From NCBI GenBank assembly GCA_020912385.1, contig CP087206.1, positions 2,480,001 through 2,544,000 of the forward strand: DNA of 64,000 nucleotides. The letters are read 5' to 3'. Within the stretch, counting starts at the first letter, position 1. Every line of letters begins with the position of its first letter. The notes under the pieces were generated by a model that made no database searches, had not been told where the DNA came from, and saw only the letters and a list, made by a program, of their open reading frames with translations. Made by a program: the position numbers and the translations under genes. Source of the stretch: Neofusicoccum parvum (taxonomy: Eukaryota; Ascomycota; Dothideomycetes; Botryosphaeriales; Botryosphaeriaceae). Shown in pieces: positions 33,653 to 44,111 of the stretch.

Positions 33653-34214
33653 GCTCCGTAATCCACTCCATAGGGAAGCTTAGGCAAGCCATTTGGCAGT
33701 CTAGGGACTTTACTGATTTAAGTCTGCATCCTCATACCGCTCTTTTCGATTGTTATGCCATTCATTTAGGAACCAGTAACACTAGAGCTCCGAAGTGAAT
33801 GAAGCGTTTTGGTTTGTGCTGTGAAGCGTGGATCGAGACCCTTCGAGCGGTGCTTACTACTAATCTGCAGGACTTCAAGATATTTAAATCTGGCCCTGGC
33901 GATTATTTGCCGTGCGGCATCGCCTCTGTCTCAGGCGGAGGCTACGTGCTACTTCCCGTTGTGCTTTGATTGGCCAATCGGATGGCCCCCGACGCAAGGC
34001 GCGGGGTAGACGTAGATTCATCCGCTTTCCCGCTCAACACCATAAGACGTTGCTTAGGTGCTTAGTAGACATTTCACTTCCTCAACAGACGACACATGTA
34101 CGAGGTTAAAGTCATTTCTCGTTGCTTTAGTGTCTGGTCTTGTGCATCGCAGCTCGCGTGCCCCGGACAATCCTCACTCCTTCCCCGCTGTTCGCCCCGG
34201 CTCCCGCTCTTCCC
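33653..34214. other. intergenic region
   Basis: About 560 bp: 3' flank of the amine-oxidase remnant and promoter of the MFS transporter. No gene or clear TATA box seen. Confidence 0.5.
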
Positions 34215-35594
34215 ATGTCGGAACCGGGCATCGACACCGCCACGCCGGCCCAAGATCCTCTTGGCAACCTAGAGAAGCAAAGCCAAGACGTCGTCCTTAA
34301 CGAGACGTCCAGCAACGCCCCATCCGCCCCGGCTCCACCCCCAGCCCCCAACGGCGGCTTCAAAGCCTGGACGCAAGTCGCGGCCGGGCATCTCGTCATC
34401 TTCAACTGCTGGGTAAGTCCGCACCCGCCACCCCGAAACACCCGCACAGCCAACTCACCCAACCACCAGGGCTACCTCAGCTCCTTCGGCCTCTTCCAAT
34501 CCCACTACACCACCACCCTCTCCGCCACCCCCTCGGCCATCTCCTGGATCGGCTCCGTCCAAATCCTCCTCATCTACCTCACCGGCACCTTCTCCGGCCG
34601 CGCCCTCGACGCCGGCCACTTCCTCCCCACCGTGCTCCTCGGCTCCCTCCTCCAAACCGCCGGCGTCCTCCTCACGTCCGCCTGCACGCAGTACTGGCAG
34701 CTCTTCCTCGCGCAAGGCCTCTGCAAAGGCCTGGGCGACGGGCTGGTCTTCTGCCCAACCGTCGCGCTCGTCGCGACCTACTTCAGCACGCGGCGCGCGC
34801 TCGCCATCAGCGCGGCCGCCACCGGCGGCGCCACCGGCGGCGTCGTCTTCCCGCTGATGGCGCGCCAGCTGCTGCCGACCGTCGGCTTCGGCTGGACGGT
34901 GCGCGCCATGGGCCTCGTCGTCGCGCTCAACGCCGCGGTTTTCCTGGCCGTCGCGCGCGTGCGCGTCGCGCCGCGGAGCGCGGGACCGCTGGTCGAGTGG
35001 GGCGCGTTCGCGGAGCCGGCGTTTGGGCTGTTCTGCGCGGGCATGTTTTTGAATCTGTGGGCGGTGTTCTTCGCGTACTTTTATGTCAGCAGCTTCGCGC
35101 GCGGCGTGCTGGGGGTGGGCGAGGGGACGAGCTTGACGCTGCTGCTGGTTCTGAATGCGGTCGGCGTGCCGGCGCGGCTGGGGGGCGGGCTGGTGGCGGA
35201 TCGGGTGGGCCCCGTGAATGCGCTCATCCCGGCGGTGTTTTTGGCTGGGGTGCTGGTGTATTGCTGGGCGGCGGTTAGCTCGCTGGGGGCGATGTATGTG
35301 TTTTGCGTGCTTTATGGCGTGTTTGGCGGGGCGATTCAGAGCCTGTTCCCGGCGGCGTGCGCGAGCTTGACGACGGATCTGAAGAAGATGGGCGTGAGGA
35401 CCGGCATGTGCTTCTCGGTTGTGTCTGTTGCGTGCTTGACGGGGCCGCCGATAGCAGGGGCGCTGATACAGAGACACGATGGTGGTTACCTGTATGCGCA
35501 GGTGTTTGGCGGGTCGGCCTTGATGGGTGGCACGCTGACGCTAATTGCTGCCAGGATCTCGCAAAATGGGCTTGAGTGGAAGACGAAAATGTAG
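34215..35594 (+). CDS. MFS transporter, monocarboxylate-porter type
   Basis: Twelve-helix major facilitator similar to fungal monocarboxylate/riboflavin-type transporters of the plasma membrane. Exons 34215-34412 and 34470-35594 give 440 residues. The intron (GTAAGT...ACCAG, 57 nt) is a multiple of three without a stop; splicing gives FNCWGYLSSFGLFQSHY, the conserved end of helix 1, so it is certainly an intron in the main form. A Pro/Ala-rich cytosolic N-terminus precedes NGGFKAWTQVAAGHLVIF. Also visible: GLCKGLGDGLVFCPTVALVATYF, ATGGATGGVVFPLMARQLL, ARLGGGLVADRVG and TGMCFSVVSVACLTGPPIAG, all typical of the family. The substrate is unknown. Confidence 0.88.
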   Translation: MSEPGIDTATPAQDPLGNLEKQSQDVVLNETSSNAPSAPAPPPAPNGGFKAWTQVAAGHLVIFNCWVSPHPPPRNTRTANSPNHQGYLSSFGLFQSHYTTTLSATPSAISWIGSVQILLIYLTGTFSGRALDAGHFLPTVLLGSLLQTAGVLLTSACTQYWQLFLAQGLCKGLGDGLVFCPTVALVATYFSTRRALAISAAATGGATGGVVFPLMARQLLPTVGFGWTVRAMGLVVALNAAVFLAVARVRVAPRSAGPLVEWGAFAEPAFGLFCAGMFLNLWAVFFAYFYVSSFARGVLGVGEGTSLTLLLVLNAVGVPARLGGGLVADRVGPVNALIPAVFLAGVLVYCWAAVSSLGAMYVFCVLYGVFGGAIQSLFPAACASLTTDLKKMGVRTGMCFSVVSVACLTGPPIAGALIQRHDGGYLYAQVFGGSALMGGTLTLIAARISQNGLEWKTKM

Positions 35595-36288
35595 AACGTC
35601 TAGATTTAGACTGACGGGCATGAGACTGAAACTTTACCCGAGGGCGTCCTCTCAGCGTTACCAATCACCGCCAATTTCGTGTAAACCGTCAGACTTCCGG
35701 GCCGCGTAGTTACTGTGGCTGTCCCAGGCGGCAAGGCTGCTTTCCGCACTAATGACTCCCTTCTCTTTCTTCAACTCTGCCCCTGAGACTACTGCGCCAC
35801 AGGTGGCTGATAGATTTCGGGCCAACGAGGTACAAGTTACGCATGTGGCACGTGGGGTCCGGGACTCTCGGTTGGAGGCTGAGCCTTTGGTGCCTAATAA
35901 CTACCTAAGCAGCTGAGCATGGATCTTCTGGGCACATGTAGAGGGGTGGAACGTGATGAGATTTGTCGGGAGAGGATAGGAGATGGGACGTGTGGTGCAA
36001 AGCACGGTGGCTGAGGAGAGCTCGGCGTGGTGCGTTATAGAGATACTCAAGTCTCAAACGGTGAATGCAAGGGAAATCGTGGCAAAAGTCATTGCATTAA
36101 AGGAATATATACAGAAAAAAGAAAAGGCTCCTCCAATTCCCAGAATGTCACTGGTGGGAGAGACAAGTGTTCGCCACCGTGCTCTTCCAGGCGTTCAATC
36201 GTGTCCCTCAAACCCGCCTTGAAAAAGATCTACAAGAAATATGACTTTCGAGTCTCCTTCTCACACATCTCCATCGATATCCACAGCC
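35595..36288. other. convergent intergenic region
   Basis: About 690 bp between the MFS transporter and the second zinc-finger gene. An AT-rich patch occurs near 36090-36125. No gene seen. Confidence 0.5.
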
Positions 36289-38180
36289 TCAATTCAATGA
36301 ACTTATTGCCCTCTTCATTCGCCTCCCCTTCTCCACGCCCCTCCCCCACCCTCTCGGTCTCGGTAGCCCCTCGTCCGCGTGGTAATTCTTCTCATGCGTC
36401 CTCCGCGCACAGTCTCGAGCGAAAGTTTTATTGCAGTGCGTACTGGAGCATTTTAGGCGTGGTACCAAGGTCTCGCGCCAAGGGCAGGAAAGAGTGAGAT
36501 GACGTTTAAGGTTGCGGCCCAGGTCGCGGGGTTTGCTTGTGAAACGAAGTCTGCACTTGGGGCAGATATCCTTGGGAACGGCGGACATAGGAGGATTTGG
36601 TGTGGGAGGATGACCCGCTTCATCACGAGGAGGTGGGTGGTGTGTAGTTTGGGCGGGCGGAGCGGATGCAGGTGGAACTTTGGGATTGAGGGGTAGAGGA
36701 ATTGGAAATTCCAAGCCGTTTTGGAGTGACAGTGCAGATAGAGGAGGTTCTGGAGAAAAGATGCTGATTTCGGGATCCTGAGAAAGCCCCATGTTGAACG
36801 TAGAGTTTCCGGGTAAGTGAAAGCTGTTGGCGAACAGATTTAGAACGTGCGACGTGGAGGAGCCTGGCCCAGCTGAAGCATAGACCAAATCGTTGTTCTC
36901 TTGAGGGTGAGATGAATTCTGACGCTGCCAGTCATCTTCAGTATATGGAAAGCTCATGCTCGATGAACTTAGCCAGCCGGAAAGATTCGATGAGACATGT
37001 GTGGGAATAGAGCTTTGGGTTGAGCTCAAAGACTCAGATAGAAGGGTTGTTCCAGAGTATTGACTTGGAGTGCTTCCCTGGAGTGAAGATTGTCTGGACT
37101 CTTGTGAAGAAGGGTATTCACCCTGGATGCCGGTATCCAAAGTCAAGGTAGGGTGCCGGTGGCACTTCTGCCGCATACCATAATCCGGATCAAAAGTGCC
37201 AGTTGCTCCAGGATACGTTGCAGAAGGCATAAACTGGATTAAGTCGGAATGGAATTGCATGTCATCTCGAGAGGTTTCCATCATGGGGCCCTGAACCGAC
37301 GTTGAGTGATTGGATCTATACGGAGAGGAATTATCGAACGAGCGTGCACCGAGCTGTTCTTCGAGAAAGTAGTCTCCAGCTTCGAGAGATGTTTTGGTTG
37401 TGACCGGGCTCTGACACTGATCAGGTGGCTCAAGGTGGCTAGGTTGTGGATGAGATGGTAGTTCAGCAGGGAAAACAGTGCCCACGCCAGCTAACTCTGC
37501 AGGTCGTGGATTATACTGGAGTTCCACGGGAGACTCCCTATAGAGCGGCAGCTCCTGCCGACTCGCCCCGCTGTCTACTTCAGGCACTCTCGCTCGTTGA
37601 TGGCAGCGTATGTGTTCAGGGAATGACGACATCTTCGTCTTGATCTTGTCGGCAAACTCGCGATACCGTCGGCAGAAAGGGTTTTTCGGGGTTGGAGATG
37701 GAAATTTCACAGAAAGCTTGACATCAAGCCGGTGCGAACAGTCTTCTCCAGTGATCATGGAAGGCGAGGAGTGGTGGGCTGCTTGCTTCGATGCGTTGGC
37801 AGGGCTGAATCCAGAATCTTTAGGCGTAGAAATAGTCTTTTCCGTCGGCAGTTCCGCCACTGGTGACGAGTAGCTTGATGGGGTGATCTGTTGAGTCTGG
37901 ATGTGATGAAGACAGCCGTCAGGTCCAAAGGTGATTTGAAATCCGAACGAATGAGAGCCCGGGAGCGATTGTTCAGAGCTCGATTGTGAGTAGTGTTGTT
38001 GATCTCGGTGTTCTTGGCAACGAAAGCCGAAGAGTGATTGCTTGGATGTAACGACGCTGGAGTCGCAGAAGTGGTAACGATTGCGATCAGTAAAACTGAG
38101 TCTACCGTCAGCCCATGTTGTTAGTAGCAGGTAGCAATCTAGACGAAGCGTACCTACTGGAAGGTAGCTTTTTGGGACAT
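36289..38180 (-). CDS. C2HC/C2H2 zinc-finger transcription factor (copy 2)
   Basis: Long frame without an in-frame ATG near its 5' end; an upstream mini-exon solves this. Exons 38180-38158 (MSQKATFQ) and 38101-36289, joined across a 56-nt intron with GTAGGT donor, CTAAC branch site and GGTAG acceptor, give 611 residues. Ser/Pro/Gln-rich middle; a C-terminal finger pair with C521-x2-C524-x17-H542-x4-C547 around GRNLKRH, then C559-x4-C564-x12-H577-x4-H582, followed by a basic tail (GRGVEKGRRMKR). Ligand spacing is identical to the regulator at 26608-28119, and both share an N-terminal pattern ending in QQT/QQI, so I infer they are paralogues. Here the second finger is complete. DNA target unknown. 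Confidence 0.8.
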
Positions 38181-38605
38181 ACTGCTCTGGACCGTAAAGG
38201 ATTACGAAGGGTATGCTTGAAGTCTCCAGGTCTGGATTGTAGCGATAGGAAGTGGGTCAGGGAGCGAACGAAGGTGATGATTTATTGTGTGTGCACGCGT
38301 CCCTCTCGCCTCAATACATCGACGCCGGTGTGCTGCTTCGGTCCCGTGCAGAGAATGCGGGACAGCAGCGGAACGCCTTAAGGACTATCAAGACGAAGGG
38401 CGAAGTCGTGAGGCCGGGAAGAGTCCATGCAAGATAGTCCCGGTATCCTTCGCCCTTTGACCACAGTGCATAGTCCCTGAGGACGGCGGATGACAGGTCG
38501 TGGCCCAATCGGGAGACGGAGGAACGGTCGCGGCAATTTGGAAGGAGAAGGCTGGGACAACCAAGCCTGATGTCGAGCCATTCGCAGGACTTATGAAAGT
38601 CTACT
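38181..38605. other. intergenic region
   Basis: About 425 bp; promoter of the second zinc-finger gene. Nothing else recognised. Confidence 0.45.
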
Positions 38606-39112
38606 TCAAAACAGGTTTTCAGACGCGGCTGGGTCGTTTGCCTTATTTTGCGGGCGTTGAAGTGGCGAATTGCACCGCCTCGGGGTGGTGTACCGAGTTC
38701 GAAGACCGACGGTGCTGCCTTGGGCTAACAAGCCTCGAGTCTGCCTTGTGATAAGGCTGTCCATGTGGAGGGCACACGGCATAGAGTTGAAACGGCGGCG
38801 GAGGGGAATGCAGCAGCGGCTGGGGCCGAGGAAGGATGAATTCGGAAAGGGGTCGAAGTCTAAGCCCATCGCGGGCATGCCAACGACAACGAACTGCATG
38901 TTGCCTGTCTCTCTCTGAGTCATTACATGATTGGTCCATTCGAGGAAGTTCTTCACCAACGTGTCATTCAGGGCCTCGGTCAGGGCAACTTGGTCGGTCG
39001 GGAGACGGTCGGCGAGGCCGGTAGCCATCGCGCTGGAATCTGCTCGAGAGGATGGCCCGCAGTGAAGGGATGTAAAAGCGGCAGATGGGGCTCCAGCCCT
39101 GTTATACATCAA
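38606..39112 (-). CDS. hypothetical protein, uncertain
   Basis: A 168-codon open frame. The stretch from the internal ATG at 39028 (MATGLADRLPTDQVALTEAL ... FLEWTNHVMTQRETGNMQFV) has coding-like codon choice, with C or G in many third positions and acidic/hydrophobic alternation suggesting helices. The C-terminal half looks non-coding in style (many Arg, Ser, Pro and Cys), so a missed intron or chance frame is possible. I recognise no family. Nothing in the neighbourhood suggests a role. Confidence 0.25.
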   Translation of the reverse strand: MMYNRAGAPSAAFTSLHCGPSSRADSSAMATGLADRLPTDQVALTEALNDTLVKNFLEWTNHVMTQRETGNMQFVVVGMPAMGLDFDPFPNSSFLGPSRCCIPLRRRFNSMPCALHMDSLITRQTRGLLAQGSTVGLRTRYTTPRRCNSPLQRPQNKANDPAASENLF

Positions 39113-40152
39113 CCTCCATTAGCCCCCATTCTGCACTTCTATTCATGGAGGGGAAGCTGGGTTCCACTTGGCTCGACATCGACTCAGGCAATAGAGGAAT
39201 CCCACCCTCACAGCTAGAATTGTCGACGCCAACAAAGCCCGATGGCTCAAAGAGGCTGGCATGTAGTCAAATCATTGGATCGCTTATTGCTGCATAATCA
39301 ATGTGCGTAACCGGGTGGTGGGCGGGTAGTGATCAGACGGGCCAACCAGGGAGGAATACCTACCGAGGAATCCGTTCGTCTGCACAACCCAGCGCCAGTG
39401 TCAGGTTGAGCATCTCCCGGATTCTCCACAGACTGGCAATGATCCGACGCCGAATCTGAAGGCCGGGTAGCAGATACCTCCGCTGACATCATATCTGGCA
39501 ATATGATCACCCGATAAGAGAAGAATATGTTGCGTTCCGTCCCACGCTGGGCGTGTCACAACCCCGCTCGATCAGCCCCGGGGCGTTCTCGGCCCACAGC
39601 TGCATCCCTCACGCAAGGGTTGTGAGCTGGTTGCCGAAAGTTGCAGGCAGCCTTGAGCCCACACGGTGGCTCTGGCGTCGACTCAATCTCCGCCTTCTGC
39701 TCTAGCCGCTGCCTCGCCGCGTCACTGCTGAGAGCGCAGTTTTCGCGCCTGCCTGAAGGCCTGATGCCCTGAGGACGAAATGCACCTGCATGCTGCGATG
39801 CAACTTGCCACCCTGGACTGACGTAGGAGGTTCTTTTCATCTGCTAGATCGATTAGTGCTGGACACGCGATGCCAATTAACGTGCCAAGATCAATGGAGG
39901 CAGAGCTCAAATGGAGCCGCCCCGGGAATAGGACACAGGGAAAGGCAATGCGATGTTCTTTATTCAGCTAGCTGTCGAGCCTCGGACAGGGTGGATGACA
40001 CAGCGCCCGTCGCATCTCTCTCAGACCTGAACGCGTCGATCCGACAAGCACAGCTACTGTCGGTTCCTACCAGTAGGTCGTTCCTTGATGAAGGCGTGAT
40101 GGATTCTTGAATAGTATCATCTCTGACTGTTTGTCGTTACCATTTCGTTTCA
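39113..40152. other. intergenic region
   Basis: About 1.0 kb; short open frames on both strands without recognisable content. No supported gene. Confidence 0.45.
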
Positions 40153-40462
40153 TCATCGCATATTATTCCGCAGGTTGTAGGGGTTCCAGGGGTCGTCGGT
40201 GCGATTCAACCAGTCTTGTACAGCAGAGCTTTGGGTATGGTTCTGCCCCGAGTGACCCATTTCTGATGAGTCAGGTGACGTGCTTTGATGTGAAGTTTCC
40301 TGCCTTTTGGATTTAGGTGGCGGCTTCGAAGTAACATTCACCACCTGCCATCCATATTCTTAGTAACTGGTCTCAGCATGCATGTAACACTTCAACACTT
40401 ACGATCGGCTGGTCGGCGTGACTTTCGCGGGCCGACGCCGCGTAATTCTTATGTGAGGGCAT
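40153..40462 (-). CDS. small hypothetical protein, two exons
   Basis: Exons 40462-40403 and 40344-40153 (58-nt intron, GTAAGT donor, GGCAG acceptor) encode 83 residues. The start is MPSHKNYAASARESHADQPI and the end is VQDWLNRTDDPWNPYNLRNN followed by MR. The middle is polar, rich in Ser, Gln, Lys and Thr, and probably disordered; the aromatic C-terminal motif looks like the conserved part. No signal peptide or membrane helix. I do not recognise a named family. A clean splice pair that keeps the frame makes this more likely real than the other frames in this region. Confidence 0.55.
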
Positions 40463-42570
40463 TTTGGAACCACACCGAGGCTTTGAAGTCAAGTTGTTGA
40501 AGTGGTTAGACTCTGGTATGGGCCGGTGAGATGCAGGTTGATGTCAAGGAGAGGCTTTGGCGGAGGGAATTAAAAAGCACGTAGGCATTCCGCTTTTGAA
40601 ATATAGCCAACCAAAGCCATGCTACGTCTCTACGTATTGGTGGATGACGGCAGAGCCAGACACGTCAAGCTGGTGAGGAAGCTGGTGAACAGGCAGTCAA
40701 TGCACCCGGCACGATGGGCTCTGGCTGTCGTTTGCTAGAGCAACACGTATCTTAATTGAAGAAGGACAGTCACCAGATGTTGTCCAAAGGATCGTGCATG
40801 ATGCTGCCGTGTTGTTCGCTGAAGGAAAGCATTGCGTCTCAAGCGTGAAGATCCTGTCACAGGATTACCAAAAGCGTGGCAAGACATGGCCAAATCGGCA
40901 AGGAGCGGGAATTATGAAGAAGCTCAACATCTGGTGGTCTGGAGCGATCCATGCACGCAGTGGCTGCTGGACCATACGAAGCTGCGGATGGTATTCGCGA
41001 TCAGCCAACTTCCGAAAATAAACAACGGCTATCCATGCTCTTTACAACAATCCTGGTAGGATTGAGATCGGCGGCCGTTCTCGATCTTCAGCAGATGCGG
41101 CAGCAGTGGTTCAGGATAGGAGATTCTCGGAGTCAGCGTCGCAGCAGGGTGGGCCGTGAAACGACGCTCGAGGTCATCTGCTGCCCTTCTCCGACCACGA
41201 TCGGGGTAAGCGAGATTCCGGTGAAGCAGTGAGGCTCTGCAAAGTGAGGAAGGATGATGCAAGTCGCCTGTTCTGCACATTTTCCTCTGAACAGCATTCC
41301 GTGCCGAGAGCAACGGCCGGAAGAGCAGGACGGATAGCGCGGTCCGGCGCGGTTCGCCCTTTCAGTGGGTCTTGAAGGGCGCCGTGTCGCCCTTCGGTTG
41401 GGGTCAGGCTGACGAAAGGGCGCAGCATCGGAAACGAGCCCCAAGGCGCGGTCGGCCATCGGCATGCCCGCAGGTGCAGACATTCGGAGCGACCACCGCG
41501 GGCCCAGAAGCGGCGTGGCCGGCCGGCATCTGCAGAGTTACGCCACTGCGGTGATCAGCCGGACAGAGCCCCAGGCAGCCGTCGGCAGGGGGTGTGCGTC
41601 GACCAAGCAACACGGCGGGATCTGGGCTGGGCGATGGGAGGGCAGGTTGTTGGTGGGCATCGATGAGGTCTGCAGGAGGATGTCGCGTCGAGCGGGCTGG
41701 CAGCGGCAGCGGCGACGCGTCGGCCGACGTGCGCACCGTCCACCTGCCCACGGCGCGCGCCAGCCAGCTCACCCGTGCAACATGTCTTGTCATTGATCCT
41801 TACACCCGAGGCACCCACAGCTCACTGGAGCTTTGCACGTGTCCTGCCGCCGTGCCAGGCTGAGGCTCTGCGGGGAAGGCCAGCCGCCGCCATCGGCTTC
41901 GCCCTGGCCGTTTCGTTTGCAACCGACCACTTTCTCCACACCACCTCATTGCTCCACCCCGTCACTTCAGCCTCCACCGCCATCAATTCGCCGGGCATCC
42001 CATCAATGAACGCAAGCGCACGACACATTTCTAGAACAAGCATGCCTGCATTTTCGTTGCTGACGCGTCGCATTTTCGCGACCCTTCACTTCGAATGGCA
42101 GACTCGCTCCTCTCTCTCGTCTCTCAGTATGCGGCAGAATGAATATCTGGATACCACCTCAGCAAGGACAAAATCCATCATAGGATAGTTCCCGAGGCAA
42201 CCACCACTACTTGTTGCATTGCTAGTCTTTCCACGGGACCAAGGATGACTGCAAATGCATCCGCATTATTTCGTCCGCCGTCGGATTCTGTTGCTATATC
42301 CGGCTGAGATGGTCTAGCAATAACTTCTAAGCCCGTACGGCTTCAGCGAGCAATGCTTCCTGCGCGGACAGTGTCAGGGCTGATGGCGCCTTTGCACAAG
42401 TGCTGATTTCGCCTATCTCCGATCGATCCGGATTTAAGTGCTATATCCACGACAGAGCTATATAACTACCATGTCGCTCACCAAGTGCGCATCATTCACC
42501 CCTGCCATAGCATTCATTGCACCGGAAGCCCTGCTCTCCTCTCTGGTTCACAAAGCGGTATTCTTTCACC
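40463..42570. other. intergenic region of 2.1 kb
   Basis: Contains a GC-rich block (about 41300-41900) with overlapping open frames on both strands that look like composition effects, and the promoter of the short-chain dehydrogenase at the right end (TATA box listed separately). No supported gene. Confidence 0.5.
42459..42465 (+). promoter_or_regulatory. TATA box of the short-chain dehydrogenase
   Basis: TATATAA lies 112 bp upstream of the chosen ATG (42571). An earlier ATG at 42471 is only 6 bp after the box and so would not be in the transcript. Confidence 0.5.
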
Positions 42571-43587
42571 ATGTTTGCGCGCATCGCTCCCTACGCAGAT
42601 CTCCACACCACTCTAGATGGGCCTGGTGACCAACGGCCCACTGCTTTGAGAATCATTCAAGATGAAGACTTGATCGGCAAGTGGACAGACAGAACCATCT
42701 TCATCACCGGGGCCAACCAGGGCATCGGTCTCGAAACCGCCCACGCCCTACACGCCACAGGCGCAACGCTGTATCTGGGCGTGCGCTCCATCGCCAAGGG
42801 AGAAGCCGCAAAAGCCTCCATCCTCTCGACCTCCACCGGCACCGGTCCCATCCACCTCATCGAGCTCTCCCTCGACTCCCTCGCCTCCGTCCGCACCGCC
42901 GCGGCCGCCTTCCTCCGCCGCTCCCCGCGCCTCAACATCCTCATCAACAACGCCGGCATCATGGCCGCCCCGCACGCCCTCACCGCCGACGGCTTCGAGA
43001 GCCAGCTCGGCACCAACCACCTCGGCCACTTCCTCCTGACCTCCCTCCTGCTCCCCACTCTCGCCGCCTCCTCCACCCCATCCTTCGCCAGCCGCGTCGT
43101 CAACCTCTCCTCCGCCGGCCACAGGGCCCACGCCGACGCCCAGATCGACCTGACCGACCTGTCCTGGGAGCGCCGCGGCTACCACGCCTGGAGGGCGTAC
43201 GGCGCCGCCAAGACGGCGAACATCCTGCACGCGAACCGGCTGGACCGCGCGTGTGGACCCGCGGTGCGGGGCTTCAGCGTCAATCCCGGCGGGATCAACA
43301 CCGGGCTTTTTCGGCATCTGAGTGAGGAGGAGAAGGCGAATTACGAGAAGTGGAGGACGGTGTTTAAGAGTCCGGAGCAGGGCGCTGCGACGACGGTGTG
43401 GTGCGCGACCGCGGCGGTGTTGGAGGGCAAGGGCGGGATGTACTGTGAAGATTGTGGGGAGGGGGCGCCGGCGGATGCGGAGGGGGGTAGGAGGGATATT
43501 ACGTATGCGCCGTGGGCGAAGGGGGATGTGGAGGCGGAGGATAAGCTGTGGGAGATTAGTGAGAAGATGGTCGGGCTAAGGCAGTGA
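42571..43587 (+). CDS. short-chain dehydrogenase/reductase (retinol-dehydrogenase/WWOX-like)
   Basis: Single-exon NAD(P)-dependent oxidoreductase, 338 residues, starting MFARIAPYADLHTTL. Rossmann fold with cofactor motif FITGANQGIGLETA, the NNAG motif in INNAGIMAAPH, catalytic Ser in VVNLSSAGHR, and YxxxK in YGAAKTANILHANRL. SVNPGGINTGLF follows, a typical post-active-site segment. The order and spacing match fungal reductases resembling WW-domain oxidoreductase, without a WW domain. The third codon positions are almost all C or G. The substrate is unknown; it may act as a tailoring reductase or in lipid/aldehyde metabolism. Confidence 0.92.
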   Translation: MFARIAPYADLHTTLDGPGDQRPTALRIIQDEDLIGKWTDRTIFITGANQGIGLETAHALHATGATLYLGVRSIAKGEAAKASILSTSTGTGPIHLIELSLDSLASVRTAAAAFLRRSPRLNILINNAGIMAAPHALTADGFESQLGTNHLGHFLLTSLLLPTLAASSTPSFASRVVNLSSAGHRAHADAQIDLTDLSWERRGYHAWRAYGAAKTANILHANRLDRACGPAVRGFSVNPGGINTGLFRHLSEEEKANYEKWRTVFKSPEQGAATTVWCATAAVLEGKGGMYCEDCGEGAPADAEGGRRDITYAPWAKGDVEAEDKLWEISEKMVGLRQ

Positions 43588-44111
43588 GGTTGTGCAACAT
43601 ACCATCTCCTTTTTATTGTGCCGTGCTTTACCCTCCAGTACGCTCTACGATATTAGTCCTCGTCTTCTTGGGTGTTGTGAAATAGAATAGACTAACGATC
43701 TTTTGAATTTCGTGTTAGTGTTGGAGTTGCATGGTCGTTAGTGTTAAGTCGGGTTAACACATGTACATCAAGGCCAAAGTCAAATAACGCGCATGCCAAC
43801 ATGAGAACGCACCAACAGTCGCCGCCGTAAAGCGGTAACTCTCAAAGTCCCTCTGGAAGAGCGTCGGGAGGACTGAGCTTATGGCCGTGACTGCCCACAC
43901 TATATCAAGCCCACCACCTTTGACTTTCGGACGCAGGACATCATCTACAACGACATACCGGCGCACTCCCCAACCACCGAGTTTCGTTGTTGCTGTTCCA
44001 CCATCCGCCGTTACATTCATCACTCTCTCAACTCTACCCTCTTACCTATTTCCTCCTGCAGCCACTCGTGCTCAGCTTAACAACAACACCCTTACTCAAC
44101 GAGTCAAAATC
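43588..44111. other. intergenic region
   Basis: About 520 bp. The frame of the next gene is open from 43881, so part of this could encode an N-terminal extension if an upstream ATG (43881) is used; the leader near 44050-44110 looks like 5' UTR. Confidence 0.4.

Noticed and set aside
34455..35477. 340-codon open frame on the minus strand
   Set aside because: It lies wholly antisense to the MFS transporter exon; its product is Arg/Gly/Glu-rich without motifs, a shadow of GC-rich third positions.
41404..41863. Several open frames on both strands in GC-rich DNA
   Set aside because: Mutually overlapping, no motifs, no splice continuation; composition effect.
42471..42629. Upstream ATG frame before the short-chain dehydrogenase
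   Set aside because: Begins 6 bp after the TATA box, so it would not be in the mRNA, and is out of frame with the enzyme.
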